Shown in pieces: positions 1-8,654 of a stretch of 64,000 nucleotides of DNA. The stretch is from assembly GCA_021298195.1 (NCBI GenBank), contig JAJTEQ010000005.1, positions 1 through 64,000 of the forward strand, read 5' to 3'. Under the pieces are notes generated by a model. The model did not search any database. It saw only the letters and a program-made list of their open reading frames with translations, and was not told the origin of the DNA. A program made the position numbers and the translations under genes. This stretch comes from Ilumatobacteraceae bacterium. Lineage in GTDB: Bacteria; Actinomycetota; Acidimicrobiia; Acidimicrobiales; Ilumatobacteraceae. Position 1 is the first letter of the stretch, and each line of letters begins with the position of its first letter.

Positions 1-159
1 CCGTTCGACGAGATCACCCGCGCGGCCATCGTGATGCAGACACCGGTGGGGCGCATGGCTCGCCCCGAGGAGTTGGCCGAGGTGGTGCGTTTCCTCGCGG
101 GACCGGAATCGTCGTACTGCGTCGGTGAGGTGTTCCCGGTGTCGGGAGGTTGGGTCTGA
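1..159 (+). CDS. SDR-family oxidoreductase, C-terminal end (partial)
   Basis: Only the last 52 codons are inside the window, in frame 1 and ending at TGA 157-159. The peptide contains TPVGRMARPEELAEVVRFL and finishes with YCVGEVFPVSGGWV, the usual tail of classical short-chain dehydrogenases/reductases (the R-x-G-x-PEE stretch, then the late G-x-x-x-VSGG strand). The catalytic Tyr and Lys lie upstream of the window, so the substrate cannot be inferred. The stop codon shares one base with the next gene (TGATG), so the two are probably cotranscribed. Confidence 0.85.
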   Translation, partial: PFDEITRAAIVMQTPVGRMARPEELAEVVRFLAGPESSYCVGEVFPVSGGWV

Positions 160-578
160 TGCCCACCGTTTTCAGTCTCATCATCGCGGGACGAATCCCG
201 GGGACCTTCGTCTGGCGGGACGAACGCTGCGTGGCGTTCATGTCGATCAACCCGATGGCGCACGGTCACACTCTCGTCGTACCCATCGAGGAACTCGATC
301 ATTGGGTCGACGGTGACACCGAGTTGGTCGCTCATCTCTTCGAGGTCACCCGGATCATCGGAGTGGCACAACGAGCCGCTTTCGGCTGCGAACGGGTGGG
401 CGTCATCCTCGCGGGCTACGAGGTTCCTCACACGCACGTTCACGTCATCCCGACGAACGACATGCGGGAGTTGTCCTTCGCCAACGCCGCCAGTTCCGTC
501 GACCGGGCGACGCTCGAATCGGCGGCCGAGGCGATACGCGTCGAGTTGCGCCGCATGGGCTGTCACCAGGTCGTGTGA
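159..578 (+). CDS. HIT-family nucleotide hydrolase/transferase
   Basis: A 139-aa histidine-triad protein. The triad HTHVHVIP sits near residue 97, followed by a short C-terminal helix; overall length matches Hint-type HIT proteins, which hydrolyse adenosine phosphoramidates or related nucleotides. The start is ATG 159, overlapping the stop of the SDR gene by one base; an in-frame TTG 9 bases earlier lies inside the SDR gene and is less likely. The substrate is not determinable from sequence. A second, longer HIT protein is encoded at 45079-45630 and belongs to a different subfamily. Confidence 0.9.
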   Translation: MPTVFSLIIAGRIPGTFVWRDERCVAFMSINPMAHGHTLVVPIEELDHWVDGDTELVAHLFEVTRIIGVAQRAAFGCERVGVILAGYEVPHTHVHVIPTNDMRELSFANAASSVDRATLESAAEAIRVELRRMGCHQVV

Positions 579-587
579 GCCCCCGAA

Positions 588-1298
588 TCAGATCGTCTCG
601 ATCAGCGAGGCATCGTTGTTGCGCACGGCGTTGACGGCCGTGCCCACGTCGCGGGGCACGAGTACGTCGTCGGCGGCGGGAACCATCAGCTCCACGATCC
701 GGTCGGTGGGTGTTCCGGCGGGCCCGACCGCGAGCCAGTCGGTCCAGTCGTCCGCTTCGAGGATGACCGGCATGCGATCATGGATCGGAGACATGGTTCC
801 GTTGGCCGCGGTGGTGATCACGCAACACGAGTGCAGGATCGGGGATTCCTTGCCGGTCGCGGGGTTGCGCCACGAAGCCCACAGACCTGCCACGGCCAGC
901 ACGGCCCCGTCGCGCCGGGTCACGTAGACCGGTCGCTTGGGTCCCTTGGGATCGACACCGATCGTTCGCCACTCGTAGAAGCCGGTCATCGGGATGATGC
1001 ATCGTTTCGTCGGCACCGACGAACGGAACGACGGCTTCTCCGTCACGGTCTCGGAGCGGGCGTTGATCAGTCGGGCCGCACCGCGGGAATCCTTGGCCCA
1101 ACTCGGCACCAGACCCCACTGAAAGTTCCCGATCCGTCGTTTGCCGTTGCCGTCGAGAGCGACCGCCATGATCCGCGTCGTCGGTGGCACGTTGTAGTTC
1201 GGGCGATAGTCGTCGAACAACGACGGCGAGGGCGGCTCCGCCCCGAAGAGCTCGGCGATCCGATCGGGCGGGGTGAGCGACGTGAAACGACCGCACAT
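588..1298 (-). CDS. SRAP-domain protein (YedK/HMCES type), abasic-site DNA crosslinker
   Basis: A 236-aa protein beginning MCGRFTS. Cys2, exposed after Met removal, is the residue that in YedK/HMCES forms a thiazolidine crosslink with abasic sites in single-stranded DNA. Family features visible: NYNVPPTT near residue 40, WGLVPSWAKD near 70, INARSETV near 85, GFYEW near 115 and HDRMPVIL near 180. Length is typical. The reading frame stays open upstream, but only ATG 1298 puts Cys at position 2, and a TACCGT hexamer lies 7 bases before it, suggesting a leaderless transcript. It stands alone between HIT and a divergent amidohydrolase. Confidence 0.93.
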   Translation of the reverse strand: MCGRFTSLTPPDRIAELFGAEPPSPSLFDDYRPNYNVPPTTRIMAVALDGNGKRRIGNFQWGLVPSWAKDSRGAARLINARSETVTEKPSFRSSVPTKRCIIPMTGFYEWRTIGVDPKGPKRPVYVTRRDGAVLAVAGLWASWRNPATGKESPILHSCCVITTAANGTMSPIHDRMPVILEADDWTDWLAVGPAGTPTDRIVELMVPAADDVLVPRDVGTAVNAVRNNDASLIETI

Positions 1299-1305
1299 TG
1301 CGATC

Positions 1306-1311
1306 ACGGTA
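1306..1311 (-). promoter_or_regulatory. Candidate -10 hexamer of the SRAP gene (leaderless)
   Basis: TACCGT read on the minus strand, followed by a 7-base spacer and then ATG 1298. Position and form match an actinobacterial -10 element whose transcript would start at or next to the start codon. No convincing -35 was seen. Confidence 0.5.
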
Positions 1312-1343
1312 CCCGCAATCAGGCGACCGCGACCTCGCTCTAG

Positions 1344-1378
1344 TACGGTGACCACCGTCGTTCGTACCCCGAGGAGGA
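1344..1378 (+). promoter_or_regulatory. Candidate -10 and Shine-Dalgarno of the first amidohydrolase
   Basis: TACGGT at 1344-1349 is a plausible -10 hexamer. GAGGAGG at about 1371-1377 is a strong Shine-Dalgarno 5 bases before ATG 1383. This gene is therefore leadered, unlike its divergent neighbour whose -10 lies only about 35 bases away. Confidence 0.5.
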
Positions 1379-1382
1379 CCAC

Positions 1383-2597
1383 ATGTCGCCCACCGCCACC
1401 GACTCCGTCAGCGCCCCCGTCGATCTCGGGTTCGCGGCCTTCGACGCCGACAACCATTACTACGAGGCCGAGGACGCCTTCATTCGGCACATTCCTCGTG
1501 AGATGGCCAAGCGTTGCATGCAATGGGCGGTCATCGACGGAAAGAAGCGTCTGTTGGTCGGTGGGCGTGTGAACCGCTTCATCCCGAATCCGACGTTCGA
1601 TCCCGTGTCGAAGCCCGGAGCCCTCGACGCGTACTTCCGCGGTCAGGTGGCCGGTGACGACATGCGCAAACTCTTCGGCGAGCTCGATCCCATCAGTCCC
1701 GCGTATCGGAACCGTGACGCCCGTGTGGCCGTGATGCGCGAGCAAGGTCTCGAGGGGGCCATGTTCTTTCCGACCTTGGCGGTGGGCATGGAGGAATCCC
1801 TGCGGGACGACCCGGTCGCCTTGTGCGCGGCGTTCCGGGCTTTCAACCGCTGGGTCGAGGAGGACTGGGGGTTCGCGTACCAGGACATGATTTATGCCGC
1901 CCCGTACATCACCCTGGCCGACCCCCAATGGGCCGTCGAGGAGGCGGATTGGGCCATTTCACGGGGTGTGAAGGTGGTCGTCATGCGCACCTCTCCGGCC
2001 ATCGACCCCGCCGGTGGAACTCGCTCACCCGGCGACGCCGTCTACGACCCGTTCTGGGCTCGTCTGGCTGAGGCCGGCGTCGCGGTGGCCTTCCATTCGG
2101 GTGACGCGGGATACGGCAAGTACATCGACGACTGGGAACCCTTCGGCGACTTCGAAGCGTTCAAGTCCTCCCCCATGCGGGTGATGACCAGTGACCGTGC
2201 TCCCTTCGACATGTTCGCGGTCCTGGTGTGTCACGGCGTGTTCTCCCGCCACCCGAAACTGCGAACGGCGTCCATCGAGGCGGGCGCCGACTGGGTGCCG
2301 AACCTGGTCAAGAAATTCAAGAAGGCGTATTCGCAGCAACCCTTCATGTTCGCCAAGGATCCGGTGGAGCAGTTCCGCGAGCACGTGTGGGTGGCCCCCT
2401 TCTACGAGGACGACATCGATCTGCTGGCCGAGGTGCTCGGGGACGATCGCTTGCTCTTCGGAAGCGACTATCCGCACGCCGAGGGTCTGGCGGTGCCGAC
2501 ACGTTTCGTCCACGACATCGCGAACTTCTCCCCCGAGGCCGTCAGACGCATCATGCGCGACAACGCTCGCCAGTTCCTCGGCCTGACCGGAGCCTGA
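1383..2597 (+). CDS. Amidohydrolase-2 family metal-dependent hydrolase
   Basis: A 404-aa protein of the amidohydrolase_2 (PF04909-type) superfamily, a TIM-barrel hydrolase/decarboxylase group. It opens with FDADNHYYE (a D-x-N/D-x-H/Y metal motif near residue 20), has an AFHSGDAG strand in the middle and ends with LLFGSDYPHAEGL near residue 360, the late Asp-Pro-His signature of the family. A good Shine-Dalgarno supports ATG 1383. The following amidohydrolase starts 2 bases after the stop, so they form an operon. Which compound is attacked cannot be told; relatives in actinobacteria are often simply called predicted metal-dependent hydrolases. Confidence 0.85.
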   Translation: MSPTATDSVSAPVDLGFAAFDADNHYYEAEDAFIRHIPREMAKRCMQWAVIDGKKRLLVGGRVNRFIPNPTFDPVSKPGALDAYFRGQVAGDDMRKLFGELDPISPAYRNRDARVAVMREQGLEGAMFFPTLAVGMEESLRDDPVALCAAFRAFNRWVEEDWGFAYQDMIYAAPYITLADPQWAVEEADWAISRGVKVVVMRTSPAIDPAGGTRSPGDAVYDPFWARLAEAGVAVAFHSGDAGYGKYIDDWEPFGDFEAFKSSPMRVMTSDRAPFDMFAVLVCHGVFSRHPKLRTASIEAGADWVPNLVKKFKKAYSQQPFMFAKDPVEQFREHVWVAPFYEDDIDLLAEVLGDDRLLFGSDYPHAEGLAVPTRFVHDIANFSPEAVRRIMRDNARQFLGLTGA

Positions 2598-2599
2598 TC

Positions 2600-3487
2600 A
2601 TGGTCATGCCGAACGTCGGGCCCGGAGGTGTGGGGATCATCGAGACCATGATGGGGTTCCCCGACCCCGACCCCCGTCGTTTGTACGAGTTCTTCCGCGG
2701 CAACATCCGCGACAAGGAGAGCAAGGAGACGATGTTTCCGGTGGAGTATCTGTTCAAGCAGAACGTTCCCGGGGCGCTGACCGAGGACATCGACCCGGTC
2801 GAGGTGGCCATCAACACCATGGACCACTTCGGCATCGATCGGTCCATGATCGGCATCGAGGGCGATCCCGGCCTACGTGCTCTCGTCGAACATCCGGAGC
2901 GGTTCATTCCTTCCTGCAGTGCCGACGCCAACAACGGAGTGGACGAGGTGCGCAAGATCCGTCGTCTCCACGACGAACACGGCCTGCGTGCCGTGGGAAC
3001 GTTCCCCGCCGGGTGCACGCCGCAGGTGCCCATCGATCACGCGCGTTGGTATCCGATCTATTCGGTGTGCGCCGAGTTGGGAATCCCCATCTTCATCTGC
3101 GCCGGGATTCCCGGACCGCGGGTCCCGAGCATGTGCCAGCACGTCGAGTTGCTCGACATCGTGTGTTACGACTTCCCCGAGCTCAAGATCGTGACCCGTC
3201 ACGGATGTCAACCCTGGACCGAGTTGATGGTGAAGCTGATGTTGAAATGGCCGAACCTCTACTACTCCACCAGTGCGTTCGCTCCGAAGCACTACGACCC
3301 GCGCATCATCGACTACGCCAACACTCGCGGGGCGGATCGGGTGATCTACGCGGGCTACTGGCCGATGGGACTCACGTACGAACGCATCATGGGTGACATG
3401 CCTCATGTTCCCTTCAGGGACGACGTGTGGCCCAAGTTCCTGCGTGACAACGCCCTCACCGTCCTCGGACTCGCCGACGCTCACTGA
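2600..3487 (+). CDS. Second amidohydrolase-2 family protein
   Basis: A 295-aa TIM-barrel amidohydrolase-like protein. Visible features are INTMDHFGIDRSMIG near residue 72, a central VTRHGCQPWTE near 205 and DRVIYAGYWPMG near 255 where other members have the GSD-P-H motif. The last motif is altered (AGYWPMG instead of GSDYPH) and the N-terminal D-x-H pair is missing, so the usual metal site may be incomplete and it could be a partner or a divergent hydrolase. ATG 2600 follows the previous stop by 2 bases. Its last 7 bases overlap the convergent thioesterase gene. Confidence 0.75.
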   Translation: MVMPNVGPGGVGIIETMMGFPDPDPRRLYEFFRGNIRDKESKETMFPVEYLFKQNVPGALTEDIDPVEVAINTMDHFGIDRSMIGIEGDPGLRALVEHPERFIPSCSADANNGVDEVRKIRRLHDEHGLRAVGTFPAGCTPQVPIDHARWYPIYSVCAELGIPIFICAGIPGPRVPSMCQHVELLDIVCYDFPELKIVTRHGCQPWTELMVKLMLKWPNLYYSTSAFAPKHYDPRIIDYANTRGADRVIYAGYWPMGLTYERIMGDMPHVPFRDDVWPKFLRDNALTVLGLADAH

Positions 3488-3942
3488 GCGGATCGACCAG
3501 CGCTCACGTTGTACGTGAGCGAACCGCGGGCGAGATGCTTGCCCGATGAGCGTCCGAAGACGTTCGCCTCGCAGAACACGACCGAGCGCCCGCGCTTGAG
3601 CACCACTCCCTCGGCCACCGCGTCCTCCTTGGACATCGCGGCGAGATACTGGATGTGCATGTCGAGAGTGGTGTAGCCGACCTCCGGACCGTACGCCGAC
3701 CCGATGGCGGGCACGACGACGGCGTCGATGAGCGTGGCGATGGCCCCGCCATGAACGATGCCCATGGGTTGCTCGAGTTCGGGTCTGAACGGCAGGAGCA
3801 TGCGGCAATATCCGAGGCGAACCGCTTGCACCTCGAGGCCGACGAGTTTGGGGAAGTACACCCGCTCCCACTTCCCGAAGCGCAACCATGTCGCGGTGGC
3901 CTCGGCGGACAGTTCCTCGAAGTTCTCTTCGGCGTGTTTCAT
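3481..3942 (-). CDS. PaaI-type hotdog-fold thioesterase
   Basis: A 153-aa single hotdog domain. The stretch MGIVHGGAIATLIDAV (residues 60-75) is the characteristic HGG-x-x-x-x-L-x-D motif of the PaaI/4HBT acyl-CoA thioesterase group; TLDMHIQYL follows as the central strand. Members cleave acyl- or aryl-CoA thioesters in the cytoplasm; the acyl group is unknown here. Convergent with the upstream amidohydrolase (7-base overlap) and divergent from nagA with only 45 bases between them. Confidence 0.85.
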   Translation of the reverse strand: MKHAEENFEELSAEATATWLRFGKWERVYFPKLVGLEVQAVRLGYCRMLLPFRPELEQPMGIVHGGAIATLIDAVVVPAIGSAYGPEVGYTTLDMHIQYLAAMSKEDAVAEGVVLKRGRSVVFCEANVFGRSSGKHLARGSLTYNVSAGRSAQ

Positions 3943-3945
3943 GCC

Positions 3946-3956
3946 GACACTGTGTC
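3946..3956. promoter_or_regulatory. Short palindrome between thioesterase gene and nagA
   Basis: GACACTGTGTC is a perfect 11-base inverted repeat (5-base arms, one central base) in the 45-base divergent intergenic space, 4 bases before the thioesterase start codon. It could be an operator acting on either gene, or chance; nothing else supports it. Confidence 0.2.
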
Positions 3957-3987
3957 ACGTCGGGCTCACGGCGGGCAGAATGCGCCG

Positions 3988-5097
3988 GTGGAGAGAATTC
4001 GTCGTCAACGGGTCCTGCTCCCGGATCGGGGTCTGGTCCCGGCGACCGTGACCATCGACGCCGGTCGAATCGTGGCGATCGACCTCGACGAGAACACCGG
4101 CGGTTCGTCGGAGGACCCCGGCGTCGAGATCCTCGCTCCGGCGTTCGTCGATCTGCAGGTCAACGGAGTGGACGACGTCGACGTCTGGGCGACCGCCGCG
4201 GCCGGGGACGACGCGGCGTGGGATCGGATGAACGAGTCGTTGATCGCGCGAGGGGTCGGTACGTGGTGCCCGACGTTGGTGACTGCTTCGACCGACGACT
4301 ATCGCGCGGCGGTCGAGTTCATATCGGGGCGCATGCTCCGCGACGGAGTTCCGCGGATCGCGGGAACACATCTCGAGGGTCCATTCCTCGGTTCGGCCAC
4401 CGGCGCCCATCGACGTGATCTGGTCACCGCTCCCGACATGACCCTTTTCGACGGCCTCGCGACTCTGCCGTCGATCGTCACGCTCGGTGCCGAGCACGCG
4501 CTCGCTCCGTCGATCATCCGTGAACTCGTCGCCCGAGGTGTGACGGTCTCGATCGGTCACACGCGACCGGATCGACGGGGCTACGAAGAGGCCGTCGAAT
4601 CCGGAGCGAGAATGGTGACCCACCTTCACAATGCCATGAGTGGCATGGCGCACCGTGAGCCGGGACTGGCGACGTGGGCGTTGAACGACGATCGAATCGT
4701 CGCCGGTCTCATCGCCGACGGAGTCCACGTGCATCCCGACATCGTTCGCCTCTCGTTCCGTTGCAAACCCGAGGGGATCGCCCTCGTCACCGACTCGGTG
4801 GCGTGGCGTCGCGGGGCGGCGGGTCCCGTCGTCATGAAGGTGGTGGATGGCGCACCGAGACTGCCCGACGGAACGTTGGCCGGGAGCGTCACCACGATGT
4901 CGGAGAGCTTGCGGGTGTGCCGCGGCGCGGGAGTCCCCGTGGAGACGGCCCTGCGGGCGGCCACCGCCACGCCGGCACGGGTGATCGGACGTTCGGACGT
5001 CGGCGCGATACGGGTCGGGGCCCGGGCCGACCTCGTCGTCTTGGATGCCGATCTGGACGTGGTCGGTGTGTGGCTCGCCGGCACCCGTCTTCGTTGA
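3988..5097 (+). CDS. nagA: N-acetylglucosamine-6-phosphate deacetylase
   Basis: A 369-aa amidohydrolase of the NagA type, converting N-acetylglucosamine-6-phosphate to glucosamine-6-phosphate and acetate during amino-sugar salvage and wall recycling. Signatures: PAFVDLQVNG (51-60), THLEGPFLG (127-135, metal-binding Glu), VSIGHT (187-192) and THLHNAMSG (211-219), with a TDSV stretch near 267 carrying the expected catalytic Asp. The start is taken as GTG 3988: the frame is open further upstream, but homology begins here and a CAGAAT hexamer ends 6 bases before it. No nagB or sugar transporter is adjacent, so it appears to be a stand-alone recycling gene. Confidence 0.9.
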   Translation: MERIRRQRVLLPDRGLVPATVTIDAGRIVAIDLDENTGGSSEDPGVEILAPAFVDLQVNGVDDVDVWATAAAGDDAAWDRMNESLIARGVGTWCPTLVTASTDDYRAAVEFISGRMLRDGVPRIAGTHLEGPFLGSATGAHRRDLVTAPDMTLFDGLATLPSIVTLGAEHALAPSIIRELVARGVTVSIGHTRPDRRGYEEAVESGARMVTHLHNAMSGMAHREPGLATWALNDDRIVAGLIADGVHVHPDIVRLSFRCKPEGIALVTDSVAWRRGAAGPVVMKVVDGAPRLPDGTLAGSVTTMSESLRVCRGAGVPVETALRAATATPARVIGRSDVGAIRVGARADLVVLDADLDVVGVWLAGTRLR

Positions 5098-5112
5098 GCG
5101 AAGCACGGTCGC

Positions 5113-5118
5113 TACCCT
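5113..5118 (+). promoter_or_regulatory. Candidate -10 hexamer, leaderless (131-aa gene)
   Basis: TACCCT followed by a 7-base spacer and ATG 5126, only 16 bases after the nagA stop. Supports independent, leaderless transcription of the following small gene. Confidence 0.45.
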
Positions 5119-5125
5119 GACCGCC

Positions 5126-5521
5126 ATGCAGATCGTCTCGGCCCTCTTCGTGGAGAACTTCGAATTGCGACAGGCCCCGGGGCCGAGCACTCGCATCGAC
5201 ATCACCGGTGCCATGTTCTCGATGGCATCGCCCGGACCGGTGCCCGTGACCCTCGATCCTCACCTGATCGCCTTGATCCATTGTGCGCCCCATCAGAGCG
5301 GCGCCGGGGTGTTCGAAGTGGTGTTCCGTCGTGGAATGAACGAGGAGGACGAGCAGATCGCCCGCAACGTGAGCCCGTTCACCGTCGAGCCCGGCAAGTT
5401 CACCTATCGTCTCGTCAAGGCCGAGTTGGAGTTCACCGACTACGGACAGATCTTCGCTCACTGTCGCGTCGACCGCGGACCGTGGCATCTGGTCCCTTTC
5501 ACGCTCCTGCCACCGGCCTGA
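5126..5521 (+). CDS. Hypothetical protein, DUF6941-like
   Basis: A 131-aa soluble protein without signal peptide or membrane segment. It begins with a hydrophobic strand (IVSALFVENFEL), then a Gly/Pro-rich loop, and is otherwise beta-rich (LIALIHC, GVFEVVFRR, FTYRLVKAELEF, IFAHCRVD), ending WHLVPFTLLPPA. This pattern resembles the small beta-sandwich DUF6941 family, but the assignment is by eye and weak. ATG 5126 is preceded at the leaderless distance by TACCCT. It lies between nagA and the transketolase gene; no functional link is evident. Confidence 0.7.
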   Translation: MQIVSALFVENFELRQAPGPSTRIDITGAMFSMASPGPVPVTLDPHLIALIHCAPHQSGAGVFEVVFRRGMNEEDEQIARNVSPFTVEPGKFTYRLVKAELEFTDYGQIFAHCRVDRGPWHLVPFTLLPPA

Positions 5522-5567
5522 GCCCCGGCGATCCCCCGAGGGTCGTCGGGTGGTCGGGCCCACGGAT

Positions 5568-5573
5568 TACAGT
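5568..5573 (+). promoter_or_regulatory. Candidate -10 hexamer of tkt (leaderless)
   Basis: TACAGT, then 6 bases, then GTG 5580. It helps choose GTG 5580 over the in-frame GTG 5550, which lies upstream of the hexamer. Confidence 0.5.
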
Positions 5574-5579
5574 CGGATC

Positions 5580-7541
5580 GTGCCGACTTCCTTGGATCCG
5601 ACCACCGATCGCGCCGCCGTGAACATCGCTCGCGGCTTGGCCATGGATGCCCCGTTGGCGGTCAAGAGCGGTCATCAAGGCACCGCGATGTCGCTGGCGC
5701 CATTGGCGCACGTTCTGTACAGCCGGGTCATGAAGCACGACCCGTCCGATCCCCAGTGGCCGGACCGTGATCGCTTCGTCCTCTCGGCGGGTCATGCGTC
5801 GATCCTGCAGTACTCGATGCTCTTCCTCCAGGGTTACGGTCTGACGCTCGACGACCTGAAGTCTTTCCGACAGTGGGGCTCGGCCACCCCGGGCCACCCC
5901 GAGGTTGGACATACCGCCGGCGTGGAGGTCACCACCGGACCGCTCGGTCAGGGAATCGCCAATGCGGTCGGATTGGCCATGGCCGAACGTCACCTGCGCG
6001 CGCGGTTCGGATCCGATGTCTGCGATCACCACACGTGGGTGATCGCCGGCGACGGTTGTCTGATGGAGGGCGTGAGCCACGAGGCCGCGTCGTTTGCCGG
6101 TCATCAGAAGCTCTCGCGCCTCGTGGTGGTGTTCGACGACAACGGCATCACGATCGACGGAGGCACCGGCCTCACCTGCAGCGACGACGTCGCCCAGCGC
6201 TTCACGTCCTACGGATGGTCGGTGCGCCCGCTCGGTGAGATCGGTGAGGACCTCGACGCTCTGGAGAGTGCCCTTCGGGCGGCACGGGACGATGGCGACG
6301 AGCGGCCCAAACTTCTCGTGTTGCGCACCAAGGTCGCCGTGCCCTCCCCCGACTGGGCCGGCAAGCACGAGGCTCACGGCAATCCGTTCACGGCCGAACA
6401 CGTGACCCGCACCAAGGAGGTCATGGGAATTCCCGACGAGCCGTTCTGGGCGCCCGAGTCGGTGGTGACCGCCGTCCGTGCGGGCGCGCGGCGCGGCGAG
6501 TCCGAGCGAGAAGCGTGGGTGAAGCGAACGGCGTCGCACGTCGAATGGCAAGCCCTGGTGCGCGGACCGGGTTCGGCGTGGGCGGAATCACTCCCGGTCT
6601 TCCAAGCCGGCGAATCCATCGCCACGCGGGTGGCGATCCAGAAGGCGTTCGACGCGATCCTCCCGAACGTGCCCGGACTCGTCTCGGGTTCGGCCGACCT
6701 CACGGGCAACACCGGAACGAAGTTGTCGGGACAAAGCGCCGCGTCCGCCGCGACTCCCGATGGTCGTCAGGTCTATTACGGCATACGTGAACATGCGATG
6801 GGTTCGATCATGGTCGGTATGGCGCTGCATGGCGGACTGCTGCCGGTGGGTGGAACGTTCTTCGTCTTCTTCGACTACATGAAGCCGCCGGTTCGCCTGG
6901 CGGCTTTGTCCCGGGCCAAGTGCATCTTCGTGTTCAGTCACGATTCGGTGGGTGTCGGCGAGGACGGGCCGACTCACCAACCGATCGAACACTTGGCGGC
7001 CTTGCGCGCGATACCGGACCTGCAGGTGATTCGTCCCTGCGACGCCAACGAGACGTCCCAGGCGTTGCGGGCCGCGATCGAACACGATGGTCCGACCGCG
7101 TTGGTGTTGAGTCGTCAGAACCTGCCGGTGGTGTCCGACGGCGGTGCCGTGGTGCTGGGTGCCGGGGTGCTGCGCGAGGGGTCGGACGTGTGCGTCGTCG
7201 CCACCGGAAGTGAGGTGGCCGTGGCCCTCGCCGCCGCCGACCGACTGGCGGAATCCGGCGTTTCGGCGCGCGTGGTGTCGATGCCGTCGTGGGATCGATT
7301 CGAGTCCACCCGTCGCGCGGATCGGGCACGAGCCGAGGCCATCCTCCCGCCGTCCATGCCGACCGTGTCGATCGAGGCCGGAGCCACGATGGGTTGGCAC
7401 AAGTACGCCGACGAGTGCATCGGCATCGACCGCTTCGGAGCCAGTGCACCGGGAGCCACGGCCCTCGTCAACCTGGGTATGGATCCGGCCAACGTGGTGC
7501 GGGTCGCGGAGTCCTTGCTGGGCCGAGGATCCTCGAACTGA
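5580..7541 (+). CDS. tkt: Transketolase
   Basis: A 653-aa thiamine-diphosphate enzyme of the non-oxidative pentose phosphate pathway, moving two-carbon ketol units between sugar phosphates. The N-terminal half has SGHQGTAMSLAP (about 31-42), GHTAGVEVTTGPLGQGIANAVG and the TPP/Mg motif GDGCLMEG near residue 160; the central Pyr domain has YYGIREHAMGSIMVG near 400; the C-terminal domain follows from about 520. Length is typical. The start GTG 5580 is preferred because the family N-terminus (DRAAVNIARGLAMDA) follows it and a -10 hexamer lies 6 bases upstream. Transaldolase follows after 5 bases, the usual tkt-tal pairing. Confidence 0.96.
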   Translation: MPTSLDPTTDRAAVNIARGLAMDAPLAVKSGHQGTAMSLAPLAHVLYSRVMKHDPSDPQWPDRDRFVLSAGHASILQYSMLFLQGYGLTLDDLKSFRQWGSATPGHPEVGHTAGVEVTTGPLGQGIANAVGLAMAERHLRARFGSDVCDHHTWVIAGDGCLMEGVSHEAASFAGHQKLSRLVVVFDDNGITIDGGTGLTCSDDVAQRFTSYGWSVRPLGEIGEDLDALESALRAARDDGDERPKLLVLRTKVAVPSPDWAGKHEAHGNPFTAEHVTRTKEVMGIPDEPFWAPESVVTAVRAGARRGESEREAWVKRTASHVEWQALVRGPGSAWAESLPVFQAGESIATRVAIQKAFDAILPNVPGLVSGSADLTGNTGTKLSGQSAASAATPDGRQVYYGIREHAMGSIMVGMALHGGLLPVGGTFFVFFDYMKPPVRLAALSRAKCIFVFSHDSVGVGEDGPTHQPIEHLAALRAIPDLQVIRPCDANETSQALRAAIEHDGPTALVLSRQNLPVVSDGGAVVLGAGVLREGSDVCVVATGSEVAVALAAADRLAESGVSARVVSMPSWDRFESTRRADRARAEAILPPSMPTVSIEAGATMGWHKYADECIGIDRFGASAPGATALVNLGMDPANVVRVAESLLGRGSSN

Positions 7542-7546
7542 TCGAC

Positions 7547-8653
7547 ATGTCGACCTCCGATCGTCTCCACCGATTGCACGCCGAGCAGGGTCAGAGTCCC
7601 TGGCTCGACAATTTGCGTCGCGATCTGATCCTGGGTGGTGGCTTGGCCGCCGTTCGTGATTCCGGAGTGCGCGGCCTCACCTCCAATCCGACCATTTTCC
7701 AGAAAGCCATTCAGGGCTCGGCGGATTACGACGTGCAGTTCGCCACCCTTCGTGCCGCCGGAGCGAGTGTCCTCGAGTGTTACTGGGAGATGGTGATGAG
7801 CGACATACACGGTGCGCTCGACGTCTTCGCTCCGCTCTACGACGACAGCGACGGCACCGACGGATTCGTCAGCGTGGAGGTCGACCCGAACCTCGCTCAC
7901 GACACCGACGGCACGTTGACCGCGGGTCGTGACCTGTGGGACCGCATTTCACGACCCAACCTGATGGTGAAGATCCCGGCCACCGTCGAGGGACTACCCG
8001 CGATCCGACGCATGATCGCCGAGGGGCGCAACGTGAACGTGACCTTGATCTTCGGTCTCGATCGTTACCGAAAGGTGATGGAGGCGTACGTCGAAGGTCT
8101 GGAGGACCGGGTCGCCGCCGGTCTCGACGTTTCGGGTATCGCCAGTGTGGCGTCGTTCTTCATCTCCCGGGTCGACAGCGAGGTGGACAAGCGTCTCGAG
8201 GCGACGGGAACGCCCGCGGCCCTCGCCGAGCGCGGTAAGGCCGCCGTCGCCCAGGCCAAGTTGGCCTACGAAGCGTTCCAGGGAACCTTCGACGGCCCGC
8301 GTTGGTCGGCCTTGGCGTCACGGGGAGCACGCGTGCAACGCCCGCTCTGGGCCTCCACGAGCACGAAGAATCCGTCGTACCCCGACACTCTCTACGTGGA
8401 CGAGCTCATCGGTCCGTTCACGGTGAACACTCTTCCCGATGCCACGATCGACGCTTTCGCCGATCATGGAACCGTGGCGCGACGGATCGACGTCGACATC
8501 GCCGAGAGTCACCGGGTGTGGTCGGCGTTGCCCGGTTTGGGGATCGACATGGACGATGTGGCCGAGCAACTCGAGCGAGAGGGCGTGGCCTCGTTCCGTC
8601 AGAGCTTCGACGAGTTGATCGAAGCCCTGAACGCCAAGGATCGCGGGGACTGA
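7547..8653 (+). CDS. tal: Transaldolase
   Basis: A 368-aa transaldolase, the partner of transketolase in the non-oxidative pentose phosphate pathway, transferring a dihydroxyacetone unit from sedoheptulose-7-phosphate. Signatures: LTSNPTIFQKAI near residue 43 and LMVKIPAT near 140, where the Lys forms the Schiff base; NVNVTLIFGL and WASTSTKNP follow. The length and the ATTFQ/TNPTIF region match the actinobacterial Tal subfamily used together with Tkt. ATG 7547 lies 5 bases after the tkt stop, so translation is coupled. No glucose-6-phosphate dehydrogenase or opcA gene follows, unlike in many actinobacteria. Confidence 0.95.
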   Translation: MSTSDRLHRLHAEQGQSPWLDNLRRDLILGGGLAAVRDSGVRGLTSNPTIFQKAIQGSADYDVQFATLRAAGASVLECYWEMVMSDIHGALDVFAPLYDDSDGTDGFVSVEVDPNLAHDTDGTLTAGRDLWDRISRPNLMVKIPATVEGLPAIRRMIAEGRNVNVTLIFGLDRYRKVMEAYVEGLEDRVAAGLDVSGIASVASFFISRVDSEVDKRLEATGTPAALAERGKAAVAQAKLAYEAFQGTFDGPRWSALASRGARVQRPLWASTSTKNPSYPDTLYVDELIGPFTVNTLPDATIDAFADHGTVARRIDVDIAESHRVWSALPGLGIDMDDVAEQLEREGVASFRQSFDELIEALNAKDRGD

Positions 8654-8654
8654 C

